DNA of 10,594 nucleotides from Aurantimonadaceae bacterium (GTDB taxonomy: Bacteria > Pseudomonadota > Alphaproteobacteria > Rhizobiales > Rhizobiaceae). Shown here in pieces: positions 7,117-10,594 of this stretch. The stretch is taken from contig QIIJ01000382.1 of the NCBI GenBank assembly GCA_003232595.1, positions 1 to 10,594 on the forward strand. Direction: 5' to 3'. The number at the start of each line of letters is the position of its first letter. The first letter of the stretch is position 1. The notes beneath the pieces were generated by a model. The model worked only from the letters and a program-made list of their open reading frames with translations. It was not told where the DNA came from and made no database searches. Both the position numbers and the translations under genes were made by a program.

Positions 7117-7122
7117 ATTATA
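7117..7122 (-). promoter_or_regulatory. Candidate -10 element of the parE promoter
   Basis: On the minus strand TATAAT reads 7122-7117, a perfect -10 consensus, giving a 5' leader of about 28 nt before the parE ATG. The matching -35 is poor (TTTCCG or TTCCGG at 17-18 nt). Assigned by eye. Confidence 0.45.
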
Positions 7123-7159
7123 GAGTGTTGAGGCGAAAGCCGGAAACTGGAAAACAGGA

Positions 7160-7188
7160 CTTGTATTTCAAAATGTTCATGCTATGTT
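7160..7188 (+). promoter_or_regulatory. Candidate promoter for the short ORF and methyltransferase
   Basis: CTTGTA (7160-7165) and CTATGT (7182-7187) are 16 nt apart and resemble the rhizobial housekeeping pattern CTTGAC-N17-CTATAT. It lies about 35 nt upstream of the AAAGGAG ribosome-binding site of the 24-codon ORF. It was identified by eye and is untested. Confidence 0.35.
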
Positions 7189-7222
7189 CTATCGAGTGTT
7201 TGATTTTTTGTAAAGGAGAAAT

Positions 7223-7297
7223 ATGGCGGAAATTGATAATTGCAATTTGAGTAACAGTCTTGCTATTTTCCGACCTGAACTGATGTTGTCCCGTTAA
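7223..7297 (+). CDS. Possible 24-residue leader peptide, in frame with the methyltransferase
   Basis: The ATG at 7223 is preceded by AAAGGAG (7212-7218), with AAAT between, one of the best ribosome-binding sites in the window. The reading frame encodes MAEIDNCNLSNSLAIFRPEL then MLSR and closes with TAA at 7295-7297. It has the same frame as the methyltransferase, whose candidate starts (GTG 7304, TTG 7313) follow 6-15 nt later. A second ATG overlaps the stop (TAATG, 7296-7299) in another frame and opens only 8 codons. Two readings are possible. It may be a short upstream gene whose translation delivers ribosomes to the weak methyltransferase start, or the original N-terminus of the methyltransferase cut off by a nonsense change or sequencing error. 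The peptide has no recognisable homology and no run of one amino acid that would suggest classical attenuation. Confidence 0.45.
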   Translation: MAEIDNCNLSNSLAIFRPELMLSR

Positions 7298-7312
7298 TGT
7301 GGAGTGTGCTGT

Positions 7313-7999
7313 TTGGCCTGTAATATATGTAGCGGCAGGCGGTTCAGTGCCTGGCGAGGGCGTTCCGGCGAGCAATGTGACACATGCGGTGCACTTGCGC
7401 GGCATCGTATTGCTTTGGCGGTCTATCAACTGCATTTGTTTGAAAAGGGCGGGCGAGAAAAGCAATTGGGCAACATGAGGGTTCTGCATCTCGCACCGGA
7501 GCCGTCATTGCACCCGATATTATTACGAAAATTTGGGGCCGGATATGTTTGCGCCGATGCTTCGCCTGATCGATACCCCCACGCCGATTGCCTGAAATTG
7601 TATTTCCCGGGTGATTTTAAAATATTTCCAGACCGGTATTTTAGTGCGATCATACACAACCATGTGCTGGAACACATACCGGGCCATTACGGTGATCATC
7701 TGCTTGAATTTTCCCGATTGCTGAAACCTGGCGGTCGAATGATATTTACAGTCCCCGGGCCATATGCCAACCAAAAAACCATCGAGGGTGGCGAAAAGCT
7801 GGAAAGTGATGCAGCGCGGGAGGAAACTTTTCTGCAGGCGGATCATTTTAAATTGCTGGGTGCAGATTTTGTGGAATTTATCGACCAAATGCCGGGAGGG
7901 CGACGCATTGCCGATGGCATTACTGATGAATTACGGGCTCAATTAAATGTGCGCCCAAAAAAAGCTCCCTTTTTCATTTGGGAGAAAAGTATGGAGTAA
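7313..7999 (+). CDS. Class I SAM-dependent methyltransferase with N-terminal Cys4 zinc-finger-like element
   Basis: The product is about 228 residues. The N-terminus carries CNIC (3-6) and CDTCGALARHR (22-32): two CxxC pairs followed by an RHR-type segment, as in a known group of uncharacterised methyltransferases that begin with a small zinc-binding unit. The Rossmann methyltransferase part follows. Motif I is VLHLAPEPS (57-65); an acidic residue for the SAM ribose is at CADASPD (80-86); HNHVLEHIPG (115-124) is the post-motif block; and LLKPGGRMIFTVPG (136-149) is the strand typical of Methyltransf_11. The acceptor is unknown. The start is uncertain. TTG at 7313 has GGAG 8 nt upstream and is preferred; GTG at 7304 adds three residues without a proper ribosome-binding site. 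There is no in-frame ATG before the Cys cluster except beyond the TAA at 7295. It is 62 nt upstream of a HisC-like aminotransferase on the same strand, so co-transcription is possible. Confidence 0.85.
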   Translation: MACNICSGRRFSAWRGRSGEQCDTCGALARHRIALAVYQLHLFEKGGREKQLGNMRVLHLAPEPSLHPILLRKFGAGYVCADASPDRYPHADCLKLYFPGDFKIFPDRYFSAIIHNHVLEHIPGHYGDHLLEFSRLLKPGGRMIFTVPGPYANQKTIEGGEKLESDAAREETFLQADHFKLLGADFVEFIDQMPGGRRIADGITDELRAQLNVRPKKAPFFIWEKSME

Positions 8000-8061
8000 A
8001 TTGCCTTTCCCCGGCGATTGATTGGCGATAGATATTGAGAACTGATCGATCGGAGTTGTTT

Positions 8062-9171
8062 ATGTCGCTTAAATTTCCTTTTACATCTCTGATTGAGTCC
8101 CTTCCGTCTACGGTACCTTTTGTTGGGCCGGAATTGCAGGAGCGGATAATCGGTGCGCCATATCGCGCCCGTATTGGTGCCAATGAAAATGTATTTGGTT
8201 CCTCGCCTAAAGCCCGGGAGGCAATGCGGCGGGAGCTTGATCATTGCTGGAAATATACCGACCCGGAATTTTTAAACCTCAAACAGGCAATTGCGGAACA
8301 TCATAATATTCCGCAGGAAAACATCGTTATTGGCGAGGGAATTGACGGATTGCTGGGTGTTGCCTCTCGTTTGTTTATAGAGCCGGGCATTCCGGTTGCG
8401 ACATCAAAAGGTGCCTATCCCACATTCAATTATCAAATCAGCGGTCTTGGCGGAAATCTTGTCACAACACCGTTTGTCAATGATCATGAATGTCCTGATG
8501 CTCTGTTGAAACTTGCAAGAGAAGAAAATGCCCGTGTTGTTTATCTTGCAAATCCCGATAATCCGATGGGCACCTGGTGGAGCGGGAGGGAACTGGATGT
8601 GATGATTGCCGCCCTGCCGGAACACTCGGTTTTATTCCTTGATGAGGCCTATGTGGAATTTGCGCCCGAAGGAACTTCTCCACCTATTGACCTTGAAAAC
8701 CCTCAGGTGCTGCGGTTTCGAACCTTTTCAAAGGCCTACGGGTTGGCCGGCACACGCATCGGTTATGTGATTGGTCACAGGGAACTGATCAAGGCATTTG
8801 ACAAAATCCGCAACCATTTCGGTTTGAATTCCTTTGCCATTGCCGGGGCGAATGCCGCCTTGCGGGATCAGGACTGGCTGGTGCGTGTAAAAAATGACGT
8901 TGCATTGGCAATACGTCGTATTAAAGATATTGCGATTGAAAACGGGCTCAAACCAATTCCAACAGCAACCAATTTTATCGCTCTCGATTGCGGGCGCGAT
9001 GGTGGTTTTGCCCGCGCTGTTCTGGCTGAGCTTGGCAAACGGGCGGTGTTTGTCCGCATGCCATGGGTGGCCCCGCAAGACCGTTGTATCCGTGTCAGCG
9101 CCGGAAAAAAAGACGATCTTGATTTGTTCGAGAAAGCATTACCACTGGCGCTTTCAAGGGCTGAAAATTAA
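8062..9171 (+). CDS. HisC-like PLP-dependent aminotransferase (fold type I, class I/II)
   Basis: The product is 369 residues from the ATG at 8062, which has GGAG 6 nt upstream; an in-frame TTG at 8035 is less likely. It resembles histidinol-phosphate aminotransferases. Visible blocks are RIGANENVFGSSPKA (37-51), aligning with the HisC LNSNENPLGPSP block; KYTDPEF (64-70); IVIGEGIDGLL (88-98); YLANPDNPMGTW (161-172), the PLP ring region; LFLDEAYVEF (191-200) with Asp194 for the pyridine nitrogen; and TFSKAYGLAGTRIGY (221-235) with Schiff-base Lys224 and phosphate-binding Arg232. Arg344 in CIRVSAGK is the expected carboxylate-binding arginine. All cofactor residues are intact. It transfers an amino group between an amino acid and a 2-oxo acid. 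Because the substrate-side NENPLG motif is altered to NENVFG and no other his gene is nearby, it may be a HisC paralog acting on another substrate (aromatic or phosphorylated amines) rather than the histidine-pathway enzyme. The gene converges on lpxXL. Confidence 0.88.
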   Translation: MSLKFPFTSLIESLPSTVPFVGPELQERIIGAPYRARIGANENVFGSSPKAREAMRRELDHCWKYTDPEFLNLKQAIAEHHNIPQENIVIGEGIDGLLGVASRLFIEPGIPVATSKGAYPTFNYQISGLGGNLVTTPFVNDHECPDALLKLAREENARVVYLANPDNPMGTWWSGRELDVMIAALPEHSVLFLDEAYVEFAPEGTSPPIDLENPQVLRFRTFSKAYGLAGTRIGYVIGHRELIKAFDKIRNHFGLNSFAIAGANAALRDQDWLVRVKNDVALAIRRIKDIAIENGLKPIPTATNFIALDCGRDGGFARAVLAELGKRAVFVRMPWVAPQDRCIRVSAGKKDDLDLFEKALPLALSRAEN

Positions 9172-9204
9172 CTCTGGCAACCAGGCGGCCGACCAAATCT
9201 GCCG

Positions 9205-9223
9205 GGTCAAATCTGTGTTGACC
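9205..9223. other. Weak inverted repeat in the convergent intergenic gap
   Basis: GGTCAA (9205-9210) and TTGACC (9218-9223) form a 6-bp dyad with a 7-nt spacer in the 102-nt gap between the aminotransferase and the end of lpxXL. No T-run follows on either strand, so it is not a standard intrinsic terminator. It may be a weak stem or chance. Confidence 0.2.
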
Positions 9224-9273
9224 ACCAAATTATCCGTTATGAAATGGGGTTTTCAGGTCGTATTATATGTTTG

Positions 9274-10212
9274 TCACATATCGCCACCGCGCCAGCGGTT
9301 ATGCAGCCACAACCATTGGGCCGGATATTCGCGAACCCAATCTTCAACAATTGAATTGATCATTTGTGTGGATGCCGCCACATCAATTTCTCCTTTGTCG
9401 TTCCGCGGTAAAGTGATGGCCTTCTGCAATTCAATGCGAAAGCGGCCTTCGGGCAAACGAATACAGCGGGCCGGATAGATCGGACAATTGAATTGACGTG
9501 CCAGTTTTGGCAACAGGGGGTTGGCGCGGGCCTTGCGGCCAAAAAACTCAATCATTGGGCCGCGGGTGAAATGCTGGTCAATCAGCAGACCGACTGCACC
9601 GCCTTTTTCCATGACATCGGCCAGCGCCCAGGCAGCACCGGCCCTCGATGGCACCAGATGACCCATTGATGTACGGCGGGCCTTGAGGATTTTTTTGGCC
9701 AGAAATTTGTTATTGGGCGGACGAAACAGGGCTGTAACATTGAGGCCATAACTTGCTGCGCCAATCGGTAGCAGTTCCCAGTTACCAGTGTGGCCGGTGA
9801 AGATGATCACCGGGCCATCGGTTTCATTGATCTCGACAAAGTGCTCAACGCCGGAAAACTCCACCCGGCCATTTTCAGGGTTGTCGTGGTCATAATCAAA
9901 TAACCGGTCAAGAAACACATATTCCGCCAGAGCCCTGCCAAAATTGCCCCACATAGCCCGAATGAGCGTATTAATCTCATCTGGCGATTTTTCCGGAAAG
10001 GCAAGGCTCATGTTACGACGGGCCAGTCTGGTGCGCGGCAACCACATTGCAAAACGCCAAAACAGCCGTTCCGCAAAGTCTGTGGAGCGTTCCGGCGGCA
10101 GTTTTTTAAGGTAGTGCAACAGCAGGCCAACCAGTTTGGCAATCACCCAGTCCTTGGCAGTCTTCAAATGAAGATAGGTTTTTTCCACCAGAGGATGGCG
10201 TTTCAACCGCAC
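9274..10212 (-). CDS. lpxXL: Lipid A acyltransferase of the LpxL/HtrB family, probably the very-long-chain LpxXL
   Basis: The product is about 312 residues from GTG at 10212, a normal family length. The fold is the inner-membrane-associated acyltransferase that adds a secondary acyl chain to lipid A from acyl carrier protein. A hydrophobic N-terminal stretch (WVIAKLVGLLLHYL) anchors it. The catalytic HX4E box is FTGHTGNWELLP (His141, Glu146). Other family blocks are FRPPNNKFL (about 164), DQHFTRGPMIEFFG (about 212-225) and the C-terminal EYPAQWLWLHNRW (about 295-307). The gene begins 4 nt after the stop of a zinc-type alcohol dehydrogenase, the adh2XL-lpxXL order of the rhizobial acpXL cluster. 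This points to transfer of a 27-hydroxyoctacosanoate-type chain from AcpXL. An upstream in-frame ATG at 10278 would overlap the dehydrogenase by 62 nt and encodes residues unlike the family, so it was rejected. The acyltransferase call is very sure; the XL specificity is inferred from context. Confidence 0.9.
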   Translation of the reverse strand: MRLKRHPLVEKTYLHLKTAKDWVIAKLVGLLLHYLKKLPPERSTDFAERLFWRFAMWLPRTRLARRNMSLAFPEKSPDEINTLIRAMWGNFGRALAEYVFLDRLFDYDHDNPENGRVEFSGVEHFVEINETDGPVIIFTGHTGNWELLPIGAASYGLNVTALFRPPNNKFLAKKILKARRTSMGHLVPSRAGAAWALADVMEKGGAVGLLIDQHFTRGPMIEFFGRKARANPLLPKLARQFNCPIYPARCIRLPEGRFRIELQKAITLPRNDKGEIDVAASTQMINSIVEDWVREYPAQWLWLHNRWRGGDM

Positions 10213-10216
10213 CGGA

Positions 10217-10594
10217 CTAACCCATCCGCATAATGATTTTGCCAAAAACCTTGCGATTCTGCATGCGTTCCAGAGCAATCGCTATGTCGCCAAATTCGAT
10301 CTCACGATCAATAACCGGCCGGACTTGCCCGCTGGCCATCTTGTGCATCGCATTTGCCATGTTTTCTTTTCTGCAACCAAAAGAGCCAAGCAGTTTCAAC
10401 TGCCGCTGGAACAGCATCATGAGATTGGTTGTGGCCGAAACACCGCTTGTCGAGCCGCAGGTCACAAGCCTTCCGCCACGTTTCATGCAAAGCATCGAAC
10501 CCTGCCAGGTATCTGCCCCCACATGCTCGAACACCACATCCACCCCGCGCTTGTTTGTAAGTTTGCGTGTTATGCCTTCAAACCGGTCTTCACG
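10217..10594 (-). CDS. adh2XL: Zinc-binding-type alcohol dehydrogenase (MDR), C-terminal part, truncated by the right edge
   Basis: About 125 C-terminal residues are inside the window. The frame is open to the last base, reading from REDRFEGITRKLTNKRGVDV into VFEHVGADTWQGSMLCMKRG, then GRLVTCGSTSG, QLKLLGSFGC, RPVIDREIEF and KVFGKIIMRMG before TAG. These are the nucleotide-binding-domain tail and C-terminal segments of medium-chain dehydrogenase/reductases: GGRLVTCG is a Rossmann strand-turn, and the PVI...GKII end is typical. The catalytic N-terminal domain lies outside the window. In rhizobia the gene before lpxXL in the very-long-chain fatty acid cluster (acpXL, fabZXL, fabF2XL, fabF1XL, adh2XL, lpxXL) encodes exactly such a protein, thought to serve synthesis of the C28 hydroxy acyl chain. 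The 4-nt gap to lpxXL supports one operon, with the rest of the cluster expected to the right. The symbol rests on this context. Confidence 0.85.
   Translation of the reverse strand, partial: REDRFEGITRKLTNKRGVDVVFEHVGADTWQGSMLCMKRGGRLVTCGSTSGVSATTNLMMLFQRQLKLLGSFGCRKENMANAMHKMASGQVRPVIDREIEFGDIAIALERMQNRKVFGKIIMRMG

Noticed and set aside
7118..7489. 123-codon minus-strand open frame across the parE-methyltransferase gap
   Set aside because: Most of it is antisense to the Cys-rich and Rossmann N-terminal part of the methyltransferase. It has no recognisable domain, and the parE promoter lies within it.
7965..7984. Terminator-like CTCCC/GGGAG stem near the methyltransferase 3' end, with a T-run when read on the minus strand
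   Set aside because: The stem is only 5 bp with a 10-nt loop, lies inside coding sequence, and no minus-strand gene upstream would use it.
8894..9478. 194-codon plus-strand open frame spanning the aminotransferase end and the lpxXL end
   Set aside because: It overlaps two well-supported genes in other frames and shows no family-like sequence.
10213..10278. Upstream ATG start for the acyltransferase
   Set aside because: The added residues are a frame-shifted reading of the dehydrogenase 3' end and give a 62-nt overlap. GTG at 10212 fits the family length and operon spacing better.
1..10594. Mobile element, prophage, CRISPR array, tRNA or toxin-antitoxin module
   Set aside because: I looked on both strands and found no transposase or integrase motifs, no regularly spaced direct repeats, no tRNA-like cloverleaf and no small toxin-antitoxin pair.

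Overview
This window looks like chromosomal DNA of an alphaproteobacterium, most likely from the Rhizobiales (Hyphomicrobiales). Three things support this. The right edge holds a zinc-type alcohol dehydrogenase gene followed by an LpxL-type acyltransferase gene, the order (adh2XL-lpxXL) that ends the rhizobial acpXL cluster for very-long-chain acylation of lipid A. The ParE and PurB sequences are of the alphaproteobacterial type. Two periplasmic solute receptors of the branched-chain amino acid (Peripla_BP_6) family lie side by side. The genus cannot be named from the sequence alone. I saw no insertion sequence, phage gene, CRISPR array, tRNA or rRNA.

Left part, minus strand (1-3046). Reading in the direction of transcription, there is a stand-alone periplasmic binding protein, a self-cleaving N-terminal-nucleophile hydrolase of the P1/DmpA/NylC family 3 nt later, and a small polytopic membrane protein whose start overlaps the hydrolase end. 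After an 86-nt gap comes the 5' part of purB (adenylosuccinate lyase, purine synthesis), which runs off the left edge. The first three look like one transcription unit. purB has its own candidate promoter.

Middle (3047-7081). A divergent control region separates the first binding protein from a second LivJ-like binding protein on the plus strand. That gene ends in a strong intrinsic terminator. Next comes a small DUF1330 gene, which faces parE (topoisomerase IV subunit B, chromosome decatenation) across a 26-nt gap.

Right part (7082-10594). Diverging from parE is a plus-strand pair: a methyltransferase with an N-terminal zinc-finger-like element, and a HisC-like PLP aminotransferase. The methyltransferase is preceded by a 24-codon ORF with a far better ribosome-binding site than its own, in the same frame and closed by TAA. 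This may be a translational-coupling leader or a nonsense-interrupted N-terminus. The aminotransferase converges on lpxXL and the truncated adh2XL gene.

Most of the window is housekeeping. The parts most worth a second look are the NylC-like hydrolase paired with an orphan binding protein, and the short ORF before the methyltransferase. I do not see convincing evidence of a wholly new multi-gene system.
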